Positions 9,891 to 22,206 of a stretch of DNA of 64,000 nt are shown piece after piece (positions within the stretch are counted from its first letter, which is position 1; each line of letters starts with the position of its first letter). The translations under genes and the position numbers were made by a program. This DNA comes from Gnetum montanum (taxonomy: Eukaryota > Streptophyta > Gnetopsida > Gnetales > Gnetaceae). The notes under the pieces were generated by a model. That model was not told the origin of the DNA, made no database searches, and saw only the letters and a list, made by a program, of their open reading frames with translations. The stretch spans positions 304,064 through 368,063 of the forward strand of contig MNCI01035040.1 in NCBI GenBank assembly GCA_015680685.1, read 5' to 3'.

Positions 9891-12723
9891 ATGGCACCAT
9901 GACCAAAATGACTGCAGAAGGGAGGATCGTCTCAACAAAGGGAGAAATAGCCTAGAACTAGAAGGGGCCAACAAGAACAAGCCTAGGAATAGGTAGAAGA
10001 AACCCATGCAATAGGACCTCTTCAGGAAGAGCCTAAAGTGGAATCAGTTCAATAGATTCTTGAGAAAGAGATTGCAATAGAACAATCACAGTGAAAAGAG
10101 GCACTAGGCCCCATACCGAGACTTAAAGTCAACTGACACAAGCCTATCTTGACACAAGCAAGCCTTGTAATGTCCAACACTTAGTTCTCTATGAACTAAA
10201 ATTTGGATCATTCTTTGAGCATGCTGCAATAGCGGTAAAGACATAGTTGCAAACCTCTCCCATGTGGCCAATCATAACTTCTAGTGGGGAGTGGCACATG
10301 GAAGAGATGTACCTCTTCTAAAACAATAGAAGGGCATGTTACACTATGAAGATCAAGGACATTCAAGTGTCCTACTAGGCTAAAGCCATCATGTAAGCTC
10401 TTAGTTTTCTTGATTCTAGGACACAACTGGAAGAATTGTCTACAAACGTTGATCCAAAGGCCAAAAAGGAGTGGATCTAGTGATGTTATGGGGTTGACCA
10501 TAAGGAGTTTGGTGCTCTCACACTAGCAAAACGTGTATACTTCAAGATAGTAGCCTATCACCTCAATCTGAAGATTAGGTCTAGTAAGGTGACTACCTTT
10601 TTTGCCTAAGCATGTGCTACTTGAAGCAAAAAATTTCTAGCAAACATTCCACAATTAATCTATTTAGAGATAGAAAAGCATTTCAAAGAGAATGAACATA
10701 GAAGAAAAACCCTACCTTTTCCATGCCTTATTTGAAAACATTGCAAAAGGGTTGGGATAATCCACTATGCAAATGACATGATTAGGCATACTCCCATTGC
10801 CTCTTGGTTTTAAATGATGAAGGACAAGATGCCTATAGTGTATAAAGAAGAGGAGTAGTAATTGCCACCTCCATCATGTTCTTAGGAAACAACACCAAAA
10901 GCCCATGTTGCCATTAAGTGCCTACAAAAAATTTGATAGTAGCTCTTGCAATAGCAACAAGCAGGAACGAGTGATGGAGATCCATCTATATATCACCTTG
11001 CGATGAGTCACCTTAATGAAGTGGCTCAAAAAATTAGTTAGATGGAGGGAGGTGGACCAATATTCTTAGTCCAATGAGTGCAGTTACCTATGGGATCGAA
11101 TTTTAGTGCTTGAGAGGTGACAGTGTCTCTCTCTCAATACCATTTATTCCTAAAAATCTTTGGAAATGCTATTTCCTTTTTGGTGTAGTTGGAGGAGGGT
11201 GAGGAGGCAACTCTACTGGTGATGTAGTGCTAAGGATAGGAGGCAGTTGCAGAAGTAGTTATTGATCAAATTGTTGAAGCACTTAATGCACTTGTGATGT
11301 TTGTATAAGATGTATTTGCACTTCAAGATATGCAAACATCTGCAAGAACTATTAGTAGAAGATTGAGTGCAACCCAGCACAAAGAGTTGCTAGACCGACT
11401 GGTGGGGATTAGGTAACCAATTCTAGACATTTTTTATTTTGTGGATAACATTATTGCAACATAGTGAAATATAATTGAAGCAAAGGGCAAATATATCATC
11501 TTAGAAGGATAATTTGAAATGGCTCAAGGACAAAACCAATCCTTGGCCGTGGAGGTTGTTGAACTACATGCCCATTTTTTTGATCATGCACTCCTTAACC
11601 TTTCAATAACCAGAGATGAAGCTTTTCAATAACTTCAAGAATAATTAAAACAAGTTGAGGAGAGAATGGTGATGGTGATCTTTAACTAGTCCATAGCTGA
11701 AGTAAAGACTTACTTAGTTCAAAAGGACTTGGGTTCAGATGCATACAAAAAATGAAACATTAACTATAGAAAAAGATCATTTGCAAAATATTGATGCATA
11801 AAAACAATAGATGTAGGAATTCATTCATCAATAGCAGGAGCTACTAACTAGAGTGAACACAAAATTATTAAAATTGATAGCAAATAATCGTAATCTATTT
11901 ATGAAGGAAGTTCCTGCCTTACACCAAAAAATTGCCATTGAAATTACTGCCTAGAAAAATGAGGCTCTCAAATTTAAAAAAGTAAAGAACAACTATAGAG
12001 ATCAGGTTGGCTTGTAGAAGGAGGTGAATGAGAAATATATCCAAGTGGCTAAGGAAAATGTAAATGAGGCCCTCCAGCAACTCCAACAAGGAAGAGAGGT
12101 ATGGTAGCCCATCATTGATTGGATAGATTCCTACAACAAAGCAGAGATCTACCTAAAGGAGTTGGAAATTGAAGAAATGATAGAATATCTAGAACTGGTC
12201 AATCTTTGATACACAAATCTAGCAATGTTGACTACTGGATGACCATGGTTAGAATTTGAAAAAGAGGTGGCTAGCTCATACTTGCTATACAAGGCTAAGT
12301 TTAAGCACCATAAGGACACTAAGCAAAAGCTTGAGATGACAAATGTTGAACTTGAAGTTCTCAAGGGATGATTCAATGATCAACAATCAACTGCTAAGAA
12401 CCTAGCAAGGAAAATGAATGATTACTAGGAGTTGCACAATGCAATTAGGGCATTTGACATCAAGCACAAACAAGTTGCTACCTGGTTCATCAATGCTAAG
12501 TAGCTATTCTTAATAATTTCCTATCCTTGGGATGTGCTCATTCTAGCCCACATTGGCCTATAGTAAGGAGGAGAAAATGAAAGCATTGATGGATGCTTTT
12601 TACCTCTTGCTAGAAGTTGCAATAGTAGCTAGACAGCCATAATAGCTTGAACCACTGCATGTGCCTAAAGTTGGAGAAGGTCCATGAAAGCCTCAGGAGC
12701 CTCCATTGTCTAAGACCATGTGA
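9891..12723 (+). pseudogene. ORF3 of El-2, broken coiled-coil protein
   Basis: The start ATG at 9891 directly follows a 3' splice-site-like end (GGGATTACAG), as in El-5 (36791) and El-6 (52885). The reading is broken throughout. Near 10290-10470 it matches El-5 ORF3 (GEMY block). Near 11500-12400 it is rich in Glu, Lys, Gln and Leu, like the coiled coil of El-5. The end is set at TGA 12721-12723, which aligns with the El-5 ORF3 end. It occupies the env-like position of Athila-type elements, but no membrane segment or signal peptide can be seen, so I do not call it env. Confidence 0.6.
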
Positions 12724-12930
12724 TCTTGTTAATTGTCTTCATGTCATTAGAGGATGTGTTGTTTAATTTTTGTTTGGTATTCAATTTTGTATCATGAACA
12801 CCATAATTTGTAATTTTGTTGATCTATACACCTAGGCACTTAGTCTTGTCATGTTAGTTTTGTGGTGTTATGTGCTAGTCAATAATCCCATACCTTCAAA
12901 ATTTTGTAAAGAACTTGAGGAAAAGTTTCC

Positions 12931-12947
12931 ATTTAGTCATGGGGATA
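12931..12947 (+). promoter_or_regulatory. Polypurine tract of El-2
   Basis: ATTTAGTCATGGGGATA abuts the LTR start TGATGAG at 12948. The equivalent sites in El-5 (about 39757-39769) and El-6 (52523-52537, reversed) share the GGGG core and position, consistent with the plus-strand primer site. Confidence 0.75.
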
Positions 12948-13865
12948 TGATGAGTTGTAGATTGGCCATGTTGACTAGGCCTTGTCGATGCATCATTTGA
13001 TGTGTTGACATAGCCCCATCGGTGCATGGTCTTTTCTTACCTATAAATACATGCCAACCTGTCATGTTTAGGCATCATCTTGTTATAGAGTAACAAAGCT
13101 CTCATAGTTTTTACATTTAAAAGTTAGAATATTTTTTTGAGTGCCTATAGCAGAAGTCATTATGTGTATGGATCTTTATTCGAGCACTGTTATAGCTAAG
13201 CATGATAGTGTGTGTAACAATAAAGATGAGCTTTCTGATCAAGCCTTGCACCATTCTAGATAGCTTAAATTTTTTATTCATGCATTTAATATTTTTAGTT
13301 ATTTTTTTAATGTTCTCTATTAATTAAGCTAATTAAGTAATTAAGTAAGATNGTTTAATGTTCTCTATTAATTAAGCTAATTAAGTAATTAAGTAAGATA
13401 AGCTAAATAGAAATTAATTAAACACATGAGTACAATTGCTTCGAGCATGTGTATGACATTTGGTAATCCTAGCAGCACTTAATGCTTGGTAATCCAGCAA
13501 CATTATATTTGTTTAGGATGTGTACAACAAGTGGAACTAGATACTTATGTTGGGACTAGTTAAACAATAGTTAGCCTATTAGATTAAGGTAGATATCAAA
13601 TTACTTTATTCTCTATCCTGTTTATTTGAAGTACCAAAACCATAAAATATAAAATGATAAAAATCCTGTGCCTCAATTACACTTAAACCATATCCCTGAG
13701 CTTCAAAAGTGTAGTTGGGAAGACAACAAACATCTTCAACATCTAGTTTACTTCCTAGATAACTAGTGCACTAGAAAACTATAGAGTCCACAAAATTTGA
13801 TTGGATCGTGCATGAGTGCTTTGTGATTTGTATGGTTGGACATAGGGGTACCTCACTGCTCATTA
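12948..13865 (+). repeat. 3' LTR of El-2 (918 bp including an assembly duplication)
   Basis: It starts TGATGAG after the PPT and ends GCTCATTA, a decayed TCATCA. It contains two palindromic units (12969-13026), a TATA box (13042-13049) and decayed minisatellite units (about 13460-13495). No PBS follows, confirming a 3' LTR. Its U3 palindromes differ in sequence from those of El-1, El-5, El-6 and El-7. A single N at 13352 with flanking 46-bp repeats inflates its length by 47 bases. Confidence 0.85.
13306..13399. other. Probable assembly artefact: 46-bp overlap around single N
   Basis: Bases 13306-13351 and 13354-13399 are identical 46-mers, separated by N (13352) and one base. The same pattern with the same repeat length occurs at 27476-27569. 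This is what unmerged contig ends look like, not a biological tandem repeat. Confidence 0.85.
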
Positions 13866-14830
13866 GAAGGGATTGTAGGAATTGAGATGTGAGGTGTCTT
13901 ACCATAGGCATAATGAATTCTTGTGTTTGATTGGTGGTTAAGGTAATCATTAACCTTTCTATTGAAGATTCAAATGCAGTCCAGACCACATTCTAGTGAC
14001 ATTACATCATTTCATATCTTGGAATCATAATCATAACACTATCAATGTTACAAAGAGTATTTTCACTTGGCATATTGTCCAAGGGAGGAGTTTATTCATG
14101 GCATTTTATTTTTATTTTTTTACATTTCTAAGAAGCTGCCTACCTTTAGGCATGGATAACATGTCTTTTCAATGGAACCCCCAGAAATTTATTTTGTGTC
14201 CTTTTATTTTTTAATTGTGTCAACCTTTTTAAGGTAGCACTTATTTTACTTTTACTCCCATTTTTCGTTAGATCTACAAGGATATAATACAACCTTGGTA
14301 ACCTAATAGAATTTACAATAATAATCCAAAAATAACCCACAAGTCCCCTCGATGTCACACCCATTTTGTTCCACTTGGTTCCTCACTTTCTTTTCTAGGC
14401 ATAATCATCACAATTTTATTCTTAGTTTGATAATGTAAAGAATATCATTATGGCCATGGTAAGAACCTCTTATTAAGGGAATGGATGGATGGATGATGTG
14501 GGCTTACTATGCAAATAATAAGTTTTTTATGACTTGATTTCATAGAAAAATTTTCATCTTATTAGGCTACATATTGCCTTTATTTAATTGTGTTTTATTA
14601 ATGATCAAAAATTATTTACAAAGGGTTTGAAAAAAAGTATAAAAAATGCAAAAGATGTTAAAAATTATGAAAAAGTGCAAAGAATGAAAAATGTTAAAGA
14701 ATTGGAAAATATTAAAAATGTGAAAAATTGAAGAAATGTGAAAGGTTGACATAATGAGAAAAATGTAAAAGAAAATGAAAAATGAAAAGAAAATGAATAA
14801 GGTCTTATTAATTCAAAAGTCATGATAGGC
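13866..14830 (-). other. Spacer of El-3
   Basis: This is non-coding and homologous to the spacers of El-2, El-6 and El-7. Shared blocks include the inverse of GTGACATCGAGGGGACTTG (near 14345; also near 62988) and the A-rich tract at 14640-14800. The low-complexity tract lies just past the gag-protease end, as in El-1 and El-7. Confidence 0.7.
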
Positions 14831-14864
14831 CATCTCCCCCATGACTAAACTCTTGGTTAAGTGT

Positions 14865-17800
14865 TCAGAAAATGCTTCCTAGATCTCCTAGATCATACAC
14901 TTTGGATGGTTCTCTTACCATATTTAAGGTTTTAAATTTATTATGATTATCCCATGTGATCTTGATGGTAGTTGAGTTTTTCTCATTTAAGTTCTTGTTT
15001 TTCTTTCCCTTTGGTATGTGTTCATGAGTTAATATTTTCATTTCCAAGTCCTTAGTTGGAATCATTTTCTTTGGATAGGAATTAGTAAGTGGTTCATATG
15101 TATCCATGCATATGTTTGACAAATTAAGATTCTCAGTTAGTGGCCACAGGGTGTATTTTGGTTTTGTGACTTCTGCTTTTCTCTCTGCACACATTTTTGT
15201 TTCATTATTACTTTGGATTATTATGATGTTTGTGTTAGTATTTTGAATGTCCTATCCACTGTTGCACCCTTCTCTTTTAGCAGTTATGCATGGAATTCTT
15301 TGTGTGTGGATGGCTCCATGTTTATCCTCTTTCAAGATCTCCATTGATAAATCTATCATGTTTAGCCTAGCATCAATGGTGCTAAGCCATGTCCTCCCCA
15401 TGATGATTGCATATTCCTTATTAGTATCCTTCACATCAATCACCAAGAAGTTTGCTGGGTAGGACAACCCATTGACAATGGTTACTAAGTCATCAATCTA
15501 TTCCAAAGGGATGGCAAGGGATTGATCTACAAGCTCCAGCTTGATGTTGCATTCCTTGAATGGTGGCAGGTTCCATGTTTGATATGTGTCATAGGAGATT
15601 AAATTGACTTCAAAACTTGAGTTTAATGAAGCTTTGCATGATAGATTCCTAGCTACTTGTAGATAGATTAAAGGAACTCCTAGGTCAAGTTGCTTCTGTG
15701 AGAGTGGCCCTACCTTGATCCAATTGGTAACCACTATAGTAAGCATGATAGTTTTTATTTTTAGACTCAATGATGATAGAAGCTTTTCAAGAGTGAGAAG
15801 ATCTATTTTAAGAGAAGATGGTCTTAATAAAGCTCCTATTTTGCTAGCCTTCTTTGGACTCATCCTAAAGAAAGAACATTTCTTTGTTTGGTCCTTAGCA
15901 TTGATCATGAGATCTTCTATTCATACATTTACTACCCTTGCACCCTGTGATGGTAGTTCATCATACATTACGAGTGGTGGCACTAGTGGCAAGGGCTTTG
16001 GATTGGAATTTGGGAAATTAGCTACTTGTGAATGCACATGCAAGTTTAGATTAGTTTTTGGTGGCATCAATTGATGGTATTCTGGTGGGTGATATTTTGG
16101 ATTTTTAATAGTGGCATTCACTAGTGAGATTGGATGCTGGACATAGTATCCATAAGGATCAGGTTGTTGGTATAGATACTATTGATGTGGTGGTGGCATG
16201 ACCCATGATTGTAGTTGCCACCATTGCTAATGGTAGTGCTCCTATGGCTACGACAAGGCTTCACTAGCATAGTACGTTGGTTGAGGTTGTTACTTGTAGT
16301 TACCTTGAGGATAAGGTAACCATTTTGGCATCTTCTTTTGAACAAATCATGGATTAAGTGCATATGCCCTAGTTTCTTGTAGATGTACCATGATTAGACA
16401 ACATCCCTTAGGATGTTTGTATTGGCATATAGTAAAGCCTTCATCATTTGTGGAGCTAGTTTCTAAGTACCCAACTACTGAAGCAACTTTGTCCTTTTGT
16501 CCAAATTCTTTTTTCTTCTTTTTGTTTCTACCTTTGTTGAGTAGTTTTTTTGCTTTCTCCTTCATAATATTTAATTTTCTTGTACATCATTCATCTATTT
16601 AATCCCACATTTTCACTACTTATGCTACTACATCAACAACAAATTTCTAAATTAGTAGCATCTCTTTCTTGATGAATTGATCCAAGGTTTCTTCCTCTTG
16701 GGTATCACATACTTGTGCATCTCTTTTTAGGATTGATGGGTGCCTATTATATTCTTTAGCTGATAACCTTTTTTTGAGTTCTCCTTATTCTTTTGCCACT
16801 TGATTGATGAATCTTTGGATCTGATGGATAATTAACTCTAATAGTATTCCTTGGGCATAAACCCCAAGGGTCTCTCTTATTTTGCTTCTCAACCCATCTA
16901 TGATGTGCCTTAACTATTCTTTTGATGAAAATCCATGACATGGGCATCTATGTAATAGTGAATAATAGTAGCCCATTATTGCATCAAGGGTCTTGTGAGT
17001 CCCTTGTTTCTAGTTCTAGATTTGCTTTCTTAGGTTCGACACTTGTTAATATGTCTAATAATTGTCAGTGAAAATTTCAAGCATGGTACTCCAGCATCTG
17101 ATGGATTCAGGTTTGAATGACCTATACTATCTTTCTACTTCCTTCACAAGTGCTCTAGGAAACAACTTTAATTTTTTCCAATTCCTTTCTATGTTTTGAA
17201 TGGCATAGGCATCATGGAATGCTTGAAGGTGATGCTGAGGATTAGAATTGTAAACTCCTTCAAATTTGGGCATGTTATTCATATCTAGCCATTTAATTTG
17301 GCTATCTCTCATGTGCTTGGTTGGTATGTAGACTGCTTCCTGAATGTTGATAATGTTCTAGGTTGTCATAAGGGGTTCATCATCATGATTAGGTTCATAA
17401 GTTCTATAGTAGCAATGAAACCTTCTATGTTTGTGCCTCTCTTGATCCTCTCTTCTCTCTCTTTGTCTTCTTATTTTATACTCCCCATCTTCTGAATCAG
17501 TGTGTATTAGTCATGATGAGCATGAGCTCTTCTCTATTCCTTATCAAAATCTTGGTACTTGTGCTTTCTCCTATCATAGTCCTCTAATGATCATGATGCA
17601 GCAGAGGAGGTAGAAGGAGAATGGTGTTAATTGATTCTCCTTTCATGACTCTTGTGAGTTTCCTTGTAGGACTTAGTAGAATCCTTAGTCTAGAGTCCCA
17701 CTTGTATCTTGAGTCACTAGCCTTCTCCTTGTGTGTCTTTCCCATAGTAGAGTGAAGATGGAATTTGATAGGTTCTTCTAGTTTGATGATAGGTGTCTTT

Positions 17801-18267
17801 GATGGCTCCTCATGGTTCTAGTGGAGTTGTTTTGAAATGAAGTGATTAGCATCAAGCTCTTCTATGATAACATATGTGTTGGTTTGCTTCCCTTTGGTAT
17901 GATAATGTTTAATTTCCATAGCAGCATCTCTTTTTATTTGCTCCCTTGTAGGTTCATAAGATCTAGTCATGTGTTGAGTCACATGGTACCCTTCTTGAAT
18001 TTGGTCCAAGTGCATTCCTCTTAGAGCAATTTGTAGCATGTTTAGTGCTACATGTTTAAGGGGTAGAACTATGTTGCCTTGAATATCTCTCCACCTCATT
18101 TATCTATCCTAATGGAATATGAAGGTGAAGTCTAGATGATATGAACCTATGTGAGCATAAGTAATTCATGTCTGAATTGGCATTCCCCAGTATTCTTCAT
18201 TAGCAATTCTGTCACTACTCCTTTTTGTGTCCTTGGCAAGCAATGATTGATCATTATGTCAAGCCAT
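14865..18267 (-). pseudogene. gag: gag-protease of El-3, broken
   Basis: From the high-coordinate end: an N-terminal region (WRDIQGNIVLP near 18080) shared with El-6 but absent from El-1 and El-7; the gag core (MNNMPKFEGVYNSNPQHHL, then LKLFPRALV, 17150-17290); a long helical stretch (GTHKTLDAIMGYYYSLLHRC); a knuckle with its first Cys lost (FTICQYKHPKGCC, about 16420); a Pro-rich linker; and protease (GVPLIYLQVARN near 15680, SSFEVNLIS with the catalytic Asp lost). A second protease block (AIIMGRTWLSTIDARLN, near 15390) and a Lys-rich tail ending at 14865 follow. Multiple stops and shifts make it inactive. The start is approximate. Confidence 0.8.
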
Positions 18268-18384
18268 GTTGTCATTTTCTGACGGTTTATGTTAAGTATG
18301 ATTTATATTAACATTGTGAAGATTAGAATTAGGTTCTGATACAATGAAATTTGAAAAATAATTACTTAGTATAACATTGACTTA

Positions 18385-18402
18385 TCCCTAGAAATGGTAC
18401 CA
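18385..18402 (-). promoter_or_regulatory. Decayed tRNA-Asp primer binding site, El-3
   Basis: TCCCTAGAAATGGTACCA occupies the PBS position one base from the LTR. It differs from the perfect site of El-1 at several bases, mostly transitions, which fits an older element. Confidence 0.7.
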
Positions 18403-18403
18403 A

Positions 18404-19238
18404 TGATGAGTGGTGGAGTATCCAACACCCAACTATATGAGATACAAGTGTTCACATGCAATCCTAGTTAAACTCCACAGATAAGTCAATGTGATTATAC
18501 CACTAACTGATTAGTGTTTGTTATCTTCCCATGTGAGTTAGCAAAATCAATGCATATGGTTAAACTCATAGTGAGGTATATGATATTGATGTTGTATTGG
18601 CCATTGTGCTCCTAATAAACATGAAATGAAGGTAAAACTTTCTAAATTTAAGTAATACTGAAACAAATCTAAACTAGCCTTTGCGATGAGTAGCTAGTCT
18701 TGATCTTTCAATCACACCTTGGACTTCATGTAACTACTACTAGGATTTCTAGGTACTACACTACTAGAGGTACCAAGTGATAGTACTATTGGGTTACCAA
18801 GTAGTTACACTTATGTGCTTGAGATCATTTGTACTCATTCCACTTAATGAAACTAAAAATAAATTGCAAGTAGTTGTAAGCATTAACTATGAAAATAGTA
18901 AAACAATAAACTAATTAAAAACAAAAATAAAACTAAGTGTTGCTTCAATGATGGAAAGTAATCTCGATCTTTATTTCTAGCCATGCAATGTGTTCAAATA
19001 CATCACACTCGAATAAAGACTCCATTCAATCACTTAACATCACACTACAAACACACATTACTAAGTATTGAATTCAAGAAAATAAATTGAAAGAGTATTG
19101 TTACTAAGTTATCAATCTACTATGGATCAATGTGCCCAAGTATTGCTTATATAGGTTGGCATGCATTCTGTGATATCATTTATATGATAACATATGGTAA
19201 GATATGATAACGTATCTACGATATCATAACTACAATAT
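18404..19238 (-). repeat. 5' LTR of El-3, outer end unclear
   Basis: It begins TGATGAGTGG next to the PBS and aligns with the other LTRs, including a decayed minisatellite (about 18725-18800) and a degenerate GATATC palindrome region (19170-19235). The expected outer terminus is not found. A sequence starting TGTTGG at 19239 follows and may have cut the LTR. Confidence 0.65.
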
Positions 19239-20586
19239 TGTTGGTTCAAATTTTTTGGATTTATTGGTAAACATAAATTGCAAAAACAATGGGGATGATA
19301 CAGGGAAAGTTCCCATGTGAAAGTCAACAAGGAAAAGTAAGCTATTAGCCTATAAAAGCAGAAACCAATGCTATCTTTGGGCATCTAGATCTTTTAGCAC
19401 TTAGCATCTTTGAACATTGGAGATCTCTCAACACTTGGAACCTGTTGCAACTTCTAGAGATATCATCTAGTGCAAAATAGATAGTGCAAGGTGCCTTTGT
19501 GATTGTAGTGAAGAGTACCCCACCATACCACATCCCAAATCATCTAACATCAATTTCATGAAGACATTTGAGGCCTATGCTTCAAGGCTTGAGTGCAAAT
19601 TGGAGACTTCTGAGGCCTCTGTTGCAAGGCCTAGGTGCAAATGAACATTATACAACACTTGTGAATGAATAGATCTATATTTTCTGAGCTTTGATTTTTA
19701 GATTAATACAAGTTTATAGTGTTTTTGGCCATTTCTTATTTATTCTCTTCATTGAGGTTTAATTCACTTGTAGATTTAGCATGTTAATTTTTATTCACAT
19801 ATCTCTTATTTGTTCATGTTGCTCGCATTAAGTTAGTACTAGAATTTTAAGTCCTTTGGTGATTGGCTAGCTTGTCAAAGGTGCCTTGGATCTTTTAGGC
19901 CTATAGATCCTAGGGTTGAACTATTTTGATCAAGGATTTTTAGTGTGATTCATGTGATGTCAATGATTCTTCACATAATACTTGTCTTTGGAGTGATTCC
20001 AACACATGTGAGAGGGGGCACTTAAGCTTTTGTGTGATTCCAAGTAAGAGATGGATGCAAAGTGGCAATAGGGATCTACTTTAACTTTTGTTCTTTCTTC
20101 TTTCTTCATGTTTCCTTTTAAAAGTTTTTTTAACCCTTTTGAGGTATCATTCCTCAATATTTTTATTTTTATGGAGTCTTCCATGGTTTATTATTCATAG
20201 TTTTTTATCATTATAAATACATCGTGAGAATTGGAATGACATCAAATGTACATCATCCTAATTTATGATAAATATTAGGCTAAATATCTTTAATTCCATG
20301 AATCTACTATCTTGATTTGATCAAAAACCTACTAAAATTCAACTAACTTTGATCATGGGTATAAGAAGATACCTTAGAGGTATAGTTGACTATGGCCTAA
20401 TTTATGACTATTCTTCAAAAATTAATCTTGCAACTTAAATAGATGTAGATTATGATGAATATATTATCTGATAATGTTTAACAACTAGATTTATTATTAA
20501 ATACTATGGTAATGTAGTTTAATGATGGTTGGCAAAATAAAGGATATTTTTCTTATCTTCTTCAAAATCAAAATATAAAGTTATGG
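19239..20586 (+). repeat. Unclassified LTR-like sequence
   Basis: The stretch starts TGTTGG, a common Copia LTR start, has a TATA-like TATAAAAG near 19352, and contains a direct repeat of about 40 bp (about 19562-19602 and 19606-19646, sharing GAGGCCT and GTGCAAAT). No coding region or PBS is visible. LTR identity is a weak inference; it may be ordinary AT-rich intergenic DNA. Confidence 0.3.
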
Positions 20587-20686
20587 TGTAACATCTCATA
20601 TTTTTTTAGTATCTTATATTAGTATTAGATTCTTTCATTATGGATATTTTATGTCTTAGATATTATGAATTCTTTTATATGGAATA
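20587..20686 (+). repeat. Possible start of another LTR, interrupted by El-4
   Basis: TGTAACATCTCATATTTTTT resembles, with C-to-T changes, the TGTAACACCCC-type start seen in many plant chromovirus LTRs. El-4 begins 100 bp later and the sequence would continue at 47924. The evidence is a single short match. Confidence 0.25.
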
Positions 20687-22206
20687 TGAAACACCACAAA
20701 AATTTGCATGTTATAGCCAATCTTCATCACATAGCTTTCACCCCATGAAACCCAAGGCAAAAATTCATTGTAAATGTGAAGATTGTAATCCACAGTGAGC
20801 AATTTCACATGCTTTATACTTTTGGGACTGAAAAATGTCTCATAAGTGGTCAAAGCCTCATTCCCCAAGTTAAACAAAGATCATCTAGTGTCTATATTTG
20901 GGATTGGGAGGGAGTGTTAAAATGCATTTTGGAATGCCAAAAAAGGGTAATTTGATGGGTTTTATTGGGGGTATACACTTTTCTACGCTGGAAGCATATG
21001 CAAGGGGGTAAATCTCACCTACCCCTAGCATGGAAGGGTGGGGGTTTTGGAAACTTTCTTCCTTCAGCATGAAGACTACAAGCATAGCTTGGAAACCTTT
21101 CCCGTTAGCGTGGAAGTCTCTCCCAACATGGAGCCTTCACTCCCAATGTTGAAAATTGCATCCCCCAGTGTGGAAGCCACAAAAGCTAAAATTCATCACT
21201 TCATGCACTTCAACGTTGACTAGCCACTTCAACAAGCATGTTGGAGAGCTTAGCATGGAAGATTCATCTCCAGCGTGAAAGGTGTGCCCCAGTTACTGTT
21301 TATAGTAAATGGAATGGCCATGGGGGAAGCATTTACTATGTATAGTAACCCCCCAAATTTGGGCACCCATATTACCTAAATTTGGTAGCCAATTTGTAGC
21401 AATTTTGTAGCATCATTTATGGCCCAAAACCTATAAAAACCAACCTCAAACACCATCTACAGGATCAACATTTTTTTGCAATTGAAGACTATTGGCATAC
21501 ACACACTTTTGCACACGAAATTGTTCACAGTCCTATACTTGGACATTCTCAAGCACTTGAGAGTTTTTTACAAGTTTCCACACTTGTATTCTCTTGAACC
21601 TAGTGTATACATCCTATGACTTTGTGGACTTGTAACCACATTTGGGATTTGTAAAATTTCAAGCTCCACACTGCACTCCTAGGATTCGAAACTCCCAGCG
21701 TAGAGCATTTAGGCAGCTTAGATTTTTCACACTTCTTAACCCCACCATAGACAATGTTGCAAATCTGAGATTGTAGCACCAAAGGTTCGATAGCATCTAG
21801 AGTGGTAGGACATTTGGATCCTGGAGTTGACTGCATTGACTTCAATGGACCTTGAACCCCCTTCTAAGTGAACCCCCCCTACTACCCATCCAGGCACCAT
21901 TTGTACATATTTCTCTAACTTAATCTTTATTTTTTCTCAATAAAGTTTTAGGTTTTGGGTTTTGTGTGTAAGAAATATTTGTTTATTTTCTATGCATTAT
22001 TAAGATCTATTATCAATTTTTGCATTTCAGTTAATTACATTATTTTGCAAATCCCCAAGTCCCTAGTTGATCTACCGGACCAGTTAGGATGTCTTGAATC
22101 CCAATTTTTTTTCTATGGAGACCCTAGGGATTCATGAGTTGAGGAATTGTTGTGCACCAGATTTCCTTTAATTTTCTTCCAACAATTGAATTTTTTGATT
22201 GCAACA
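20687..22206 (+). repeat. 5' LTR of El-4
   Basis: It begins TGAAACACC and ends GCAACA. A TATA box (TATAAAAA, 21432-21439) puts U3 at about 0.75 kb, and an AATAAAG signal lies near 21940. U3 between 20985 and 21290 contains several copies of AGCATGGAAG or CAACATGGAG-like words, which also punctuate the leader and the tandem array. No convincing PBS is seen after 22206; TGGCATTAAAAGGAGGG near 22216 is a weak candidate. Confidence 0.88.

Larger units (their letters stand above)
3454..13865 (+). mobile_element. El-2: Asp-primed Ty3/gypsy element with gag(part)-pol-ORF3, 5' end cut off by El-1
   Basis: The plus-strand element resumes at the right edge of El-1 inside gag and continues through protease, RT, RNase H, integrase, a 1.6 kb spacer, an internal promoter-like block, ORF3, a polypurine tract and a 3' LTR ending at 13865. 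Its 5' LTR and PBS must lie left of the window. The right flank (13866 on) is the interrupted spacer of El-3, so El-2 inserted into El-3. Every ORF is broken, mostly by TAG. This is the only member here with an RT-integrase module, so it shows the ancestral plan. Confidence 0.85.
13866..19238 (-). mobile_element. El-3: Asp-primed element with gag-protease, RT-INT missing, interrupted by El-2
   Basis: On the minus strand the LTR (18404 to about 19238), a decayed tRNA-Asp site, gag and protease are followed by a short tail and then the family spacer (14830 down to 13866), where the 3' LTR of El-2 abuts. The broken spacer aligns with El-7 around 63360-63470, showing that El-2 inserted here. No RT, RNase H or integrase lies between protease and spacer, so pol was deleted. 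The rest of El-3 should lie left of the window beyond El-2. Confidence 0.8.

Noticed and set aside
20587-20606. Chromovirus LTR as a firm call
   Set aside because: Only a 20-base resemblance; no internal domain supports it, so it is listed only as a weak feature.
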